From the NCBI GenBank assembly GCA_022577435.1, contig JAKOON010000050.1, forward strand, positions 1,966,001 through 2,030,000: a DNA stretch of 64,000 nt, written 5' to 3'. The translations under genes were made by a program, and so were the position numbers. Shown here piece after piece: positions 47,837-56,458 of the stretch. The DNA is from Embiotoca jacksoni. Lineage: Eukaryota > Chordata > Actinopteri > Embiotocidae. The notes below the pieces were generated by a model, which worked only from the letters and a program-made list of their open reading frames with translations, was not told where the DNA came from and did not search any database. Position 1 is the stretch's first letter. Every line of letters starts with the position of its first letter.

Positions 47837-50800
47837 GTAAGTGCGCTTCCTTCGGGAAGACATTTGATCAGTGACGTGTGATACGGTAGATAGATTTATA
47901 GATATATAGATTTAGACTCCCAACAGAACCGTGAAGTAGTTAGATTTGGAGTTCGGTGGTTGTTCAGTGGCACTTCAGCACCCCATTAGTCTAAGAATTT
48001 ATGGATTTTGGCCATTGTGTTGATCTGCTCCGATCTGATAGGGGAGGCTGTAGTTCAAGTCGGAGTGGGTTGCACACTAATCTGGAAGGCTGGTGGCTCG
48101 ACCCCAGCTCCCCCTGTCCACATGCCTCAGCGTCCCCGAGCAAGACACTGAACCCTAAAATTGCCGTCGGTGTGTTGTAAACCGCTTTGGATAAATGCGT
48201 CAGCTGAATGATAACGATAAAGACAGGTTTGACAACATTTATTCAAATTAGAGCCCCACGAAACAAACTGAAAGTATCCAGAAACTTTTTTTAGAATGAA
48301 TTCAATTACATAATCAGACAATGAAAACGGTCTTAAAAAAAAAATCTGCCTGTTACACATATGTTCTTGACATTTTTTTTTGCGGTCATTAAAAAACGGA
48401 TCCCCAAATTAACGCATGACTGATTGAGTTAATCCAGTTTCCCCTTCTGCTGTAACCCCCCCCCCCCCCCCCCTCATCCCCCCCAAGTGAGGAGAAACGT
48501 GATGCGGCTCAGCCCGGAAGAGAAGCGTGCGTTTGTGAACGCACTGGACCGGGCCAAGCGCACGGTGCACCCCGACCTGGTGATCGCCACGCGGCACTAT
48601 GCGAACATCTTCGGGCCCGACGGGAACACCATGCAGTTCGAAAACGTCACCATCTACAATTACTTCGTGTGGACCCACTATTACTCCGTGAGCAAGACGT
48701 TCCTGGGCCCGGGGCAGACCAGCTTTGGGGGAGTGGACTTCTCGCACGAGGGCCCCGGTTTCGTCACTTGGCACAGGTACCACCTGCTGCAGCTGGAGCG
48801 CGACGTGCAGGTGGGACAGTCTCCGCAGAGAATATTAGAGCAGTAGTGACGCATGCAAATTCTGTCAAATAATTCCAATGTTGATGTTTTAACTAAAGAA
48901 AACATATGAATGGATTGTATTTCCGGTTGCCTGAGTGTGTGTGCTGTGCATCTGATTGTTTGTAATTCACCGGCACATCACCCGTTGGATTAGCCTGCTT
49001 GGTTCTTTGGCGTAACGCGTCTCCCCGCAACTAAACTGGCGAGGAGAATCACCACGTTGATGACGCAACGTCACGCCGTAACGAGCGAGCAGCGCGTCAA
49101 ATGGGACTCGAACCGCGTGACGCGCTGCGATTTTTTTGATCAGCGCACGCCGTCCGTTTGGAGAAACCGAGAGTATTGCAAAGAGCGCCGGTGAGAGGAG
49201 TTCACCGCGGTGATGTGTGGAGACTGTTAATAATCCCTTCCAGTGTAGAGCTCGTTTAAGTATTCAATCCATCCGGTGGGTCACAATGAAGTACAGAAAA
49301 TGAGGAGTCGCTGTGTTGGATGTAAAACCTCGACAGCGCAGAGAAACTCCATCCAGTGAAAGTTTTGGCTTTAATTGTGTTCCCTAATTAGCCAGTTTTT
49401 ATATATATATCTGGTATACTGGCACTCTGAGGTAGACCTCATTTTTGAACTAAGATGACTAAAACGTGCCTCGGCTCCATGTCCTGCTGCATTTAAATCA
49501 TATTGGGTCTGGATTTTAATAGTGTGGCGGATTAGTTTGTTCTGTTGAGAAAAATGACGGGCTTTATATAAAATATGGGCTCGCTCTTTTTAAGATAACT
49601 TAGTGGCTGGTTTCATATCGAAAAAAATGGAGTTTCAGGATGAGATTTGGTCTTCCTCTTTTAAAACAGGATTAAAGTAGCGTTAACTCACAGGTTTATA
49701 TTCCATTGATCTTAATGAATATTTGAATTTCTATAAATCCTGTATTGACACATTTACCTATTATTATTATTCTTATTATTATTATTACATTTACCTGCAT
49801 GTCTTATCTGAAATAATGTTGTGCACTAAAGGCGGTTGAAATAAGTTGCGACAAAGCAAGGGTGAACATTACCCTTTAACTTCTCTCCAAAAAGTTTGAC
49901 CATTTCCAAATCCATGGTGACGTCATGCCACCATGCGCGCTCTGTTTCGGTCTCCGTGTAGATATTTTACACATTAAGTAATTATCATCCCTCAAATTGT
50001 TTTTACAAAAGCTTTATGGGACATTTCTTTATTGACTGTGAATTGATCTTGTTCAGACGGTCCTTCAAAACAAACCGGCGCGTGAAGAGAACTCATTTAT
50101 TCTGTGTGTTATGACACTATGATATGATACCGATGAGATTTTCTGGACAGTTTGACGTAGCGGGATTACGTTAGTCAGCAGCACAATAAAGTCTCCGGTA
50201 AACTCTCTTGATTCTGTGCTTCTGTTTTCTAACCTTTGATTTATTTTCCACCCAACAACCAGGAAATGCTGCAAGACTTCTCCTTCGCCCTGCCATACTG
50301 GAACTTTGCCATCGGCGGAAACACATGCGACATCTGCACAGATGACCTGATGGGAGCCAGGAGCAGGTTTGAGATGAATTCCCTGAGTCCAAACTCCATC
50401 TTTTCCCAGTGGAGGGTCGTCTGTGAGGGCGTGGAGGACTACGACACACTGGGAACCATCTGCAACAGTAATGCGACTGTTCTTTTAACCACAGCAGACA
50501 GACATGTGATGTTACGTGGATTCTTTTTTTTTTTTAATTCTTTGAGTACAGAGAAAATGTTTGTGTGATGTCTTCCTCCTGCACCCTCCAGGCACTGAGA
50601 GTTCTCCCATCAGGAGAAACCCAGCAGGAAATGTCAACAGGCCGATGGTCCAGCGTCTGCCCGAGCCCAAGGACATATCGGACTGTCTGCAGGTCAACGC
50701 CTTTGACACGCCGCCCTACTACTCCACCTCCTCCCAAAGCTTCAGGAACACCGTTGAAGGCGAGCGACTACAAAGATGTTTTCTTTGTCTTTTTTTTTTT

Positions 50801-51112
50801 TTTTTTTAATATTACCATGCAGTGTTTTCTCATACCCCTTTCATGCTGTTTCGGCAGGCTACAGCGCCCCCCAGGGGAACTATGACCCAGCCGTGAGGAG
50901 CCTCCACAACCTGGCTCACTTGTTCCTAAACGGGACCGGAGGACAGACTCACCTGTCCCCCAACGACCCCATCTTTGTCCTGCTCCACACCTTCACTGAC
51001 GCTATATTTGACGAATGGTTGAGGAGACACAGACCAGGTGTTTTAGCAACAAAATCTGCTTTGAAAACCACATGTTCTTGTCGTTTTTCACCGCAATCGC
51101 TGCATTTTTTTT

Positions 51113-51167
<55 letters not shown>

Positions 51168-51668
51168 TTTACTGCTTTGTTATCACCGTGACGAGCTTTG
51201 AAGATAACTTTACAGTATTTCCTCACAGATTCGGCTGTGTATCCTGAAGAAAATGCCCCCATCGGTCACAACAGGGCCTACCACATGGTGCCCTTCTGGC
51301 CTCCCATGAGAAACTCTGACATGTTTGTGGCGGCCCGTGAAAATCTGGGTTATTCTTACGAAGTTGACTGGCCAGGTACAAAACCTTTTTTTTTGTTTTG
51401 TTTGGAGATAACTTCTAGCACCGTCCCGTTCAACAGATGCAGACGATGAAGGTAATAACCATCCGCTTCTTCCTTTCCAGGTCAACCGTTCACTCTGACT
51501 GAAATCATAACCATGGCAATCGTCGCTGCCCTCGTGGTCGTCGCGATCATTTTCGCCGCCACCACGTGCTTCGTGCGCGCCAGGTCTTACCAGATGGAGG
51601 GCCACCAGCCTCTGCTCGGGGATCAGTACCAGCGGTACGACGATGAAAAAAGCCAATCTGTGGTCTAA
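47482..51668 (+). CDS. tyrp1: tyrp1, tyrosinase-related protein 1 (7 coding exons)
   Basis: Melanosomal membrane glycoprotein of the tyrosinase family, acting late in eumelanin synthesis and stabilising tyrosinase. Coding exons are 47482-47836, 48488-48810, 50263-50467, 50592-50759, 50858-51037, 51229-51375 and 51481-51668, giving 521 residues against 537 in human. Visible parts are a signal peptide (1-17, then QFPRVC), a Cys-rich EGF-like region (23-112), metal site A His182/205/214, metal site B His367/371/394, a transmembrane helix (about 466-491) and a lumen-to-cytosol tail with the sorting dileucine EGHQPLL (504-505) and terminal QSVV. Arg364, Thr381 and Ser384 match the TYRP1-specific active-site residues (human 374, 391 and 394) rather than tyrosinase. 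N-glycosylation sites are Asn86, 171, 294 and 375. The first in-frame ATG (47482) is chosen because the signal peptide follows directly. Splice phases agree throughout; intron 4 has a GC donor. Not dct or tyr, by the overall residue match and C-terminus. The a or b paralogue is unresolved. Confidence 0.97.
48020..48222 (+). mobile_element. tRNA-derived SINE inside tyrp1 intron 1
   Basis: TAGTTCAAGTCGG (48051-48063) resembles a pol III A box and GGCTCGACCCC (48095-48105) is a mutated B box. Downstream are GAGCAAGACACTGAACCC and, near the 3' end, CCGCTTTGGATAAATGCGTC, the motif shared by many teleost tRNA-derived SINEs (usual form CGCTTTGGATAAAAGCGTC). The copy is diverged and in the same orientation as the gene. 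Its 5' boundary is approximate. Confidence 0.75.
48456..48473 (+). repeat. C18 homopolymer in the exon 2 splice-acceptor tract
   Basis: Eighteen consecutive C bases start directly after CTGTAA, a possible branch-point context, and end 14 bases before exon 2 of tyrp1. It therefore forms most of the polypyrimidine tract. Confidence 0.95.
48488..48810 (+). CDS. tyrp1: tyrp1 coding exon 2 (metal site A)
   Basis: Residues 119-226, from VRRNVMRLSPEEKRAF to LERDVQ. It holds the whole first metal-binding site: His182 in VWTHYYSV, His205 in FSHEGP and His214 in TWHRYH. Asn171 (NVT) is a glycosylation site. The donor is GTGGGA, and the exon ends on a codon boundary. It is noticeably GC-rich, which makes a spurious 124-codon frame on the opposite strand. 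Confidence 0.96.
48811..50262 (+). other. tyrp1 intron 2
   Basis: 1452-bp intron, the longest of the gene. It contains a CpG-dense patch (49013-49214) with a perfect 11-bp inverted repeat, then ordinary AT-rich DNA. The acceptor is preceded by CCACCCAACAACCAG. Confidence 0.92.
49013..49214. other. CpG-dense patch with inverted repeats in intron 2
   Basis: About 200 bp of strongly CpG-rich sequence in an AT-rich intron. GCAGCGCGTCA (49089-49099) and TGACGCGCTGC (49118-49128) are perfect inverted copies around an 18-base loop, followed at once by a T7 run (49131-49137). A second small palindrome, ACGTTG-ATGACG-CAACGT, lies at about 49053-49070. Between the large arms, GGACTCGAACC is the reverse complement of a pol III B-box-like word, but the flanks do not fold as a tRNA T arm. 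Origin unknown. Confidence 0.5.
50263..50467 (+). CDS. tyrp1: tyrp1 coding exon 3
   Basis: Residues 227-294, EMLQDFSFALPYWNF through GTICN. Contains the conserved PYWNFA and CDICTDDLMG motifs linking the two metal sites. Donor GTAATG; codon 295 is split, completing the Asn294-Ser-Thr glycosylation site across the junction. Confidence 0.95.
50592..50759 (+). CDS. tyrp1: tyrp1 coding exon 4 (GC donor)
   Basis: Residues 295-350, STESSPIRRNPAGNV through FRNTVE, including RPMVQRLPEP and FDTPPYYS. To keep the conserved VEGYS join to exon 5, the exon must end at 50759 with the following intron starting GCGAGC. No GT donor nearby preserves the reading. Confidence 0.92.
50760..50857 (+). other. tyrp1 intron 4, GC-AG type
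   Basis: 98-bp intron beginning GCGAGC and ending TTTCGGCAG. Replacing the C by T would give GTGAGC, a consensus donor, so this looks like a single-base change to the rarer GC-AG class. A long T run (about 50791-50807) fills the middle. Confidence 0.85.
50858..51037 (+). CDS. tyrp1: tyrp1 coding exon 5 (metal site B)
   Basis: Residues 351-410, GYSAPQGNYDPAVRS through LRRHRP. Carries His367 and His371 (SLHNLAHLF), His394 (LLHTFTDAIFDEW), Asn375 (NGT) and the TYRP1-type Thr381/Ser384 in GGQTHLSPND. Donor GTGTTT, which is weak. Confidence 0.96.
51116..51159. repeat. (AT)22 microsatellite in tyrp1 intron 5
   Basis: 44 bp of uninterrupted AT followed by a T run, within the 191-bp intron 5 (51038-51228). 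It occupies about a quarter of the intron. Confidence 0.96.
51229..51375 (+). CDS. tyrp1: tyrp1 coding exon 6
   Basis: Residues 411-459, DSAVYPEENAPIGHNR through YEVDWP. Conserved motifs are ENAPIGHNR and MVPFWPP. Donor GTACAA; codon 460 is split. Confidence 0.95.
51481..51668 (+). CDS. tyrp1: tyrp1 coding exon 7 (transmembrane helix and tail)
   Basis: Residues 460-521. A hydrophobic helix (MAIVAALVVVAIIFAATTCF) is followed by a short basic stretch and a cytosolic tail with EGHQPLLGDQYQRY, the acidic-context dileucine signal for melanosome sorting, and terminal SVV. Stop TAA at 51666-51668. Confidence 0.95.
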
Positions 51669-51959
51669 AATCGCCGCTCGAACAAAAGCCTCCACCCACG
51701 TGCCGCTTCTTTTTACTTTCACAGTGACACACCGCTACGCAGTTTGAATCTGTTCTCGTGAAAAAAAAAAATCAAAATCATCTTTTTGCTGTCCCCGTGT
51801 CCCCGTGTCAGAAACGGATGCCGTTTCTTCGTAGAAAACGCAGATGTTGACACTTCCCTCTTATCGAAGAATTTTCGTCGCAAAAAAGTTACTTCCGGAA
51901 ACCTGTGAGAGCGCGGCTTTGCAGAGATTGCAACGATCGCAGCAGAAATGTGTTCAAAA

Positions 51960-51980
51960 AATAAAGTGAACATGAATAAA
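51960..51980 (+). terminator. tyrp1: tyrp1 polyadenylation signals (paired AATAAA)
   Basis: Two AATAAA hexamers, at 51960-51965 and 51975-51980, lie about 290 nt after the stop codon, a normal 3' UTR length. Further hexamers at 52399 and 52436 could give longer transcripts. Confidence 0.6.
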
Positions 51981-52975
51981 CAGAATGTCAGATCTGCACG
52001 TCGGTATCGGCAGCAATTCATTCTGCAGTTCAGTGTTTGACATTTCACTTAAAAGGTGCGCCGCTGTAAAAAACATAGAAGTGAAGCTAAACATTGTGTA
52101 ACTTTTTTGAACCCACACATGCCAAGATCTTTTTTTTTTTTAAAACGTGAAAATGTGCAACCTCTCCCACGTGCCGAGGCTGTAACAATCCCTGTGCTCA
52201 TCAGACTTCCTAGTTTAGGTGAGTTTAGTTGCACAAGGTAATACAAGTGAGGTGCCAGACACTTAATTGTTAGAGAATAGGTGATCATGCCCATGTAAGG
52301 GAGCGATGACGCTCACAAGGGGGTGCAGTCGTTCAATTTCTGAAACTCCGGCAAGACAAGTACAGCACTGTTTTTTTGTTGTTGTTTTTTTAATGATGAA
52401 TAAACTGATCTGCATGACCTGATGTGTTGCTAATGAATAAATAGATTAAGGAAAAAAAGAAGAAGAAAAAAAAACACGAGGGTGATGATTCAGAAGAAAT
52501 GTAGCTCTTTGTGTGTGTGTGTGTTTTTTTTTTTTTTAAAGTAAATTATAAATTCAACAAAAATAGTTGGTGGTCATGAATGATGTTCTGTTTTTACATT
52601 TATATGCAATTCAGTTGAATCTGAGAGCTTGTCAAATTATGCTGTTGATTAAATGTTCTTCATGTTATGGATTTGCCTGACTTTACACACATGTATTAAT
52701 TACAATGACAGCGATGAACACACGTGCGTTTATGAACATCGAATATACACTCGCGTCCATCATTTGATTGTCTTTTTATTTATTTATTTTTTTACACCCC
52801 CGGTGTCGCCTCACCTGTCGGGTGTCCTGTTTCAGAGGACGCGCCCGGATGGGAGGGTTGTCCTTAAAAAAAAAAAAAAAAAAAAACCTGTCCTGCTACT
52901 GGTCACCAACTTTTAATGGGAGGTCTGTCGGTGCTGCAGCGGTGCAGCGGATCCAGTGCTGAAGAGTGTTCGGGC

Positions 52976-53248
52976 TTCACGCGCACTCTTGTGAGCCGGG
53001 TGAAAGAAACAACAACAACAACAACAACAACAAAGAAGTTGCAATGAGCGCGAGCGCTGCGACTTTCTTCGCTACTTCGAGTCCTCTTTGGAAATAGTTC
53101 GCGCGCGTCTCCAAGACCTTTTGGGAGGATATATTCGTGGGGTCTGTAAATTGTCTCCCCCCCCCCCCCCCCCCGCCTCCCTCCCTCCCTCCCAAAAAAA
53201 ACAAACACATCCTCACTGAAAACGCCTGAAGCTTCTGACAAGTCCGCA
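52976..53248 (+). promoter_or_regulatory. lurap1l: Candidate lurap1l promoter / 5' leader
   Basis: CpG content rises sharply (GCGCGAGCGCTGCG-like stretches and GTTCGCGCGCGTC near 53.1 kb) just upstream of the lurap1l ATG. The leader includes (AAC)n at 53008-53033 and a C18 run at 53157-53174 followed by CCTC repeats. No TATA box was recognised, which fits a CpG-type promoter. Confidence 0.45.
53157..53174. repeat. C18 run in the lurap1l 5' leader
   Basis: Eighteen C bases followed by GCCTCCCTCCCTCCC. The opposite strand has G-quadruplex potential. It lies about 75 nt before the start codon. Confidence 0.93.
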
Positions 53249-53467
53249 ATGGACGAGAAGAGCAGCGTCGCGCCCGAGTTGAGGGACATAGAGACGAAGT
53301 TGGGTCGGAAGGTTCCGGAGAGTCTGTTTCGGTCTCTCGCCGGCGGAAGACAGAGCGACAAACACGACAAGTCGGCGGCGCCGCAATCGGCGAACGGCGA
53401 ACGCGTCGCCAATTCCGCCGACCTGAAAAGGCTGGAGAGCAAAATGCAATTCCTGAAACAAGAGATG
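53249..53467 (+). CDS. lurap1l: lurap1l coding exon 1
   Basis: Residues 1-73, ending ...KQEM at a consensus GTGAGT donor on a codon boundary. Reading beyond this point would add an unrelated tail through a T run, so the splice is preferred. Confidence 0.93.
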
Positions 53468-56458
53468 GTGAGTGTCATTTTTTTTTTTTTTTTCTCCGTA
53501 ACATTTGAACGGACACGTCCGGGAATTCTATCACAGCGGCTCTGAACAGTTGAAATACTACTACACGCTGTTTATATTGTGTACCGATGCTCAGGGACAG
53601 TAAATAGACGCCGTATTGCTTTATGTTCGAGTCCTGAATTTAAAGTTGCCAACTTGTAATTTCACGCAAAGTCACACGATTTTTTTTTTTATTATTTTAT
53701 TTTGTTTTCCCTGTACCCAAGCTACTTACGTCCAAATGAATGAGAGAGAGAGAGAAAAAAAAACTATACAAAAACCGGCAAACCCCTCCCTAGTATAGGT
53801 TCGCGACAGGTAAAGAACTATTTGCGTGTTTTTTTTTTTTTTTGGTTTTGTTTTGTTTGTTTTTCCTACTGTGTACACTGTAAACCTGCCCGGGCACCCA
53901 GAAAAAAGAAAAAAAAAATGCTGCATGGAAAACCGGTCCGCGTATCAACATGTGGTTGTTGGAGGCGAAATCCCAGTTTGGAGTGTCGTGCGTAAAAGTC
54001 TTTTTTTTTTTAAAAAAAAGCACCGTTGAAGCGGGTCAGCAGGTGAGAGCCATTCACACTCGCACGCAGCACTGAGTAAAGAACCTTTGTTGTTGTTGTT
54101 GAACCCTAGGCACCTCAGGAAACAACCCCCCCCCCCCCCCCCCTCCCAACACTGGAGGCGATCTGCTCCAATTGCGCCAGTTTAATTATCCTCCCATGAT
54201 TACATGGTTCTATGTCAAGGAGTTACTTTTCAAATCTCATTCACGTCAGACCGAAGCTTTGTTCGTGTTCTAGAGTTACAGTATACCACCCCCCCACCCC
54301 CCCCCCCCCCCCCCCCCATTTTACACAAGTAAGGTCATGAAAGGTATTAGGATTCCTGAGCAGATGGTCAAGTTGGCTGAGTTTTGCGGGCTGAAGAAGG
54401 GCCAGCAAACCGACCCCGGCGCCCGGAGACCCGGTGCGTTGATTGGATTGGATTAGATTTATTCAGCTGTGAAGGACAATATAAGACCTGGCACTGGCTG
54501 ATTTTCTCCTCTTAAATTGAACAGTCTTTAATTGACAGATTTACAAAAAAACAACAACAACAAAAAAATCATCCTGTTATTCTCCTCATATAAGAAGAAG
54601 AAGAAAAAAAAAAAAGGATTTACACAAAAACAATAGAGTGCGACGTCACCAGTGGTCTCTTCACTTTTTAGGCGGCTCTGTGGCAAATTCGGGCCGTCAG
54701 TATTTGTCCTGTTTTTGTGGCTCTCTTCACAGCTTAACCACTAATCCAAGCAGACCGCTCTGTTTCAGTGTGCACAGGTCCGGTGGAACAATGTGATTGC
54801 GTTTTCTTTTCCATTGTTTGAGAGGCTGAAATAATCTACACCTCATCAAAGGAGAAAATCAATTAATTTAGAAAGATCTGTCTTTTTTGTTTTGTTTCTT
54901 CTTAAAAAAAAAGAAGTACGTTGCGGTTGTTTGCCATTCGACGCGGACACAATAATTCGGCACCGATTGTTTCTGAAAAAAAAAAAAACATTATTGACAC
55001 AGATACATCGATTCCAGCTGCTAGATTTCGACTGGTGTATGAAACGGGTGGTTATAATCACAACTCAAAACACACTGGCGGAAATATGAACCAAACGTTG
55101 CAAATTTACTTGTCTACTGTGGCGGGATGTTCCAGCTGCCCATTTACAATTTTTCATTCGGACTCGGTGTTTGTCACGCAGTAGAAACGGGGGAGGGGGG
55201 GGAATCCCTTCAAATGGCTCCACGGGCTCGCCACTCCCGTCCGCATTCAATGGCGTGGTTTGTCATGGCAGGGAGTTCAATCAATGGCCGTACTGTGTTA
55301 AGTGGGCCTAACGTTCATTATCCCGTCTCCTCGTCTGCTGCACGAGCCCAAGTCCTTTTTTTTTTTTCCTCCCCGGTGCCTCATACTTACAGCGTGATAC
55401 AACAACAGCTGCTGGTCTAAACAAAGCAGCGCACGGTGCTCTCGCCGTGAGACGAAATAAGATTAGTGAAAGTTGGAAAAGGGAAAAAAAAACAAATCTC
55501 ACCGCGGTAGATCCCAACTGTTTTCCAAGGTCGAGAATCAGCTGTGAACTTTGATGCCGACGTTGGAAGTGATAATAGTGTTGGCTCGGCATAATTTGAA
55601 GGCGTACCGTTTCGCGTCATAACTGCGGTGAATGAATAGTTTGAGATTTAGGGAAATGCAAACATTTTTTTTAGCTTTCTTGCCAAGAGTTAGATAAGAA
55701 GAGCAATTGTACTTTAGCATCTGTCTGTTAAATATAAGTTCACGCCATAACAGTCCACAAAAGCACACATTTTCATCTTCACACCTTTTAAAAGGATTCA
55801 CCTAAAGAGCAGTAACGCGTAACCGAGTCAGCTTTGCGTTGGTCGGTGCATCAAATTTGCTTTTGACTGACACGAGCAAGCTTCGTCCTTTCGTTTCCCG
55901 TCTTTACGCCAAGTTCAGCCAACTAGGCGCTTGTTTGCATGGTCACGGGACAGGTACGGGGACGGTTTCAAAACATCAAACGACATGTACAAACTTATCC
56001 CTTTAAATAACGGATCTTCTTTTAAGCGCAATGACCTGACTGGGTTGTCTTTTCCTCCCGCCGCACAGGCAAACCTGCGAGCCATCGACGTGAAGCTGAT
56101 GCAGCAGCTCATGTCGATCAACGAGGGCATCGAGTCCGTCCGTTGGATGATCGAGGACAAAGGAGGCGTGGCCAGCCAAGAGGGCAGCCTGACGGGCAGC
56201 TTGTACAGCCTGTCGGACAGCCAGGACGGCGCCTCGCTGCGAGGCAGCCTCAGCAGCCTGAACGGCGGCAACAGCGACGGCCTGGACGGCCTGTCTGTGG
56301 GCAGCTACCTGGACACCCTGGCGGAAGACCTCCCGGACGACCCCTCCCCGACGGGCCTCGACCGCTTCGCGGATAAAGCTGTCGTCGACGGCGACGCCTT
56401 CGGCAACTCGCCTCTGAAGCTCAGGGTGGAGTCCGACGAATACTACTGCTTCGGATGA
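53249..56458 (+). CDS. lurap1l: lurap1l, leucine-rich adaptor protein 1-like (2 coding exons)
   Basis: Coding exons 53249-53467 and 56069-56458 join in phase 0 to give 202 residues; the human protein is slightly longer. The N-terminus has the conserved block ELRDIETKLGRKVPESLFRS (about 10-29), then a low-complexity linker. A helical, leucine-rich segment LKRLESKMQFLKQEM (59-73) runs across the splice junction into ANLRAIDVKLMQQLMSINEG and IESVRWMIEDK (74-104). Next is a Ser/Gly-rich region with GSLYSLSDS and LRGSLSSL repeats, the conserved DGLDGLSVGSYLDTLAEDLP block, and the invariant end EYYCFG. LURAP1, the paralogue, is an adaptor in MRCK-MYO18A actin signalling and NF-kB activation; the function of LURAP1L is less known, so role is inferred from family. 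The start ATG has a reasonable context (GCAATGG). It lies directly after tyrp1 in the same orientation, as in human. Confidence 0.95.
53468..56068 (+). other. lurap1l intron
   Basis: 2601-bp GT-AG intron with several long homopolymers: a C18 run at 54126-54143, an interrupted C tract ending in C21 at 54297-54317, and many A and T runs. A GATTGGATTGGATTAGA tandem near 54.44 kb may be the tail of a minus-strand retroposon. The acceptor is TCCTCCCGCCGCACAG. Confidence 0.9.
54126..54317. repeat. Two poly(C) tracts in the lurap1l intron
   Basis: C18 at 54126-54143 and C21 at 54297-54317 (itself preceded by short C runs from about 54288). Both are G-rich on the opposite strand. Confidence 0.92.
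56069..56458 (+). CDS. lurap1l: lurap1l coding exon 2
   Basis: Residues 74-202 and the TGA stop at 56456-56458. Very GC-rich at third positions (AGCGACGGCCTGGACGGCCT-like), much more than the surrounding DNA, which also generates a 183-codon antisense frame. The C-terminus DEYYCFG is the family hallmark. Confidence 0.95.
   Translation, partial: ANLRAIDVKLMQQLMSINEGIESVRWMIEDKGGVASQEGSLTGSLYSLSDSQDGASLRGSLSSLNGGNSDGLDGLSVGSYLDTLAEDLPDDPSPTGLDRFADKAVVDGDAFGNSPLKLRVESDEYYCFG

Larger units (their letters stand above)
47837..48487 (+). other. tyrp1 intron 1
   Basis: 651-bp intron, GT-AG, containing a SINE copy (about 48020-48222) and ending in an almost pure C acceptor tract (C18 at 48456-48473, then TCAT, then C7 and AAG). 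Confidence 0.93.
51669..53248. other. tyrp1 3' UTR and tyrp1-lurap1l intergenic region
   Basis: Holds the tyrp1 3' UTR, with candidate polyadenylation signals AATAAA at 51960, 51975, 52399 and 52436. Then comes about 0.5 kb of low-complexity sequence, and from about 52.95 kb a CpG-rich leader with an (AAC)n tract and a C18 run in front of lurap1l. No other gene fits in this short gap. Confidence 0.8.

Noticed and set aside
48409..48783. 124-codon minus-strand frame over tyrp1 exon 2
   Set aside because: Antisense shadow of a GC-rich coding exon.
49100..49116. Minus-strand tRNA suggested by GGACTCGAACC
   Set aside because: The five bases each side of the loop do not pair as a T stem, and no A box lies at the right distance.
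55931..56068. Continuation of the lurap1l exon 2 frame upstream to an ATG at 55931
   Set aside because: This is intron sequence. A consensus acceptor at 56068 joins exon 2 in phase to exon 1, reproducing the known family sequence.
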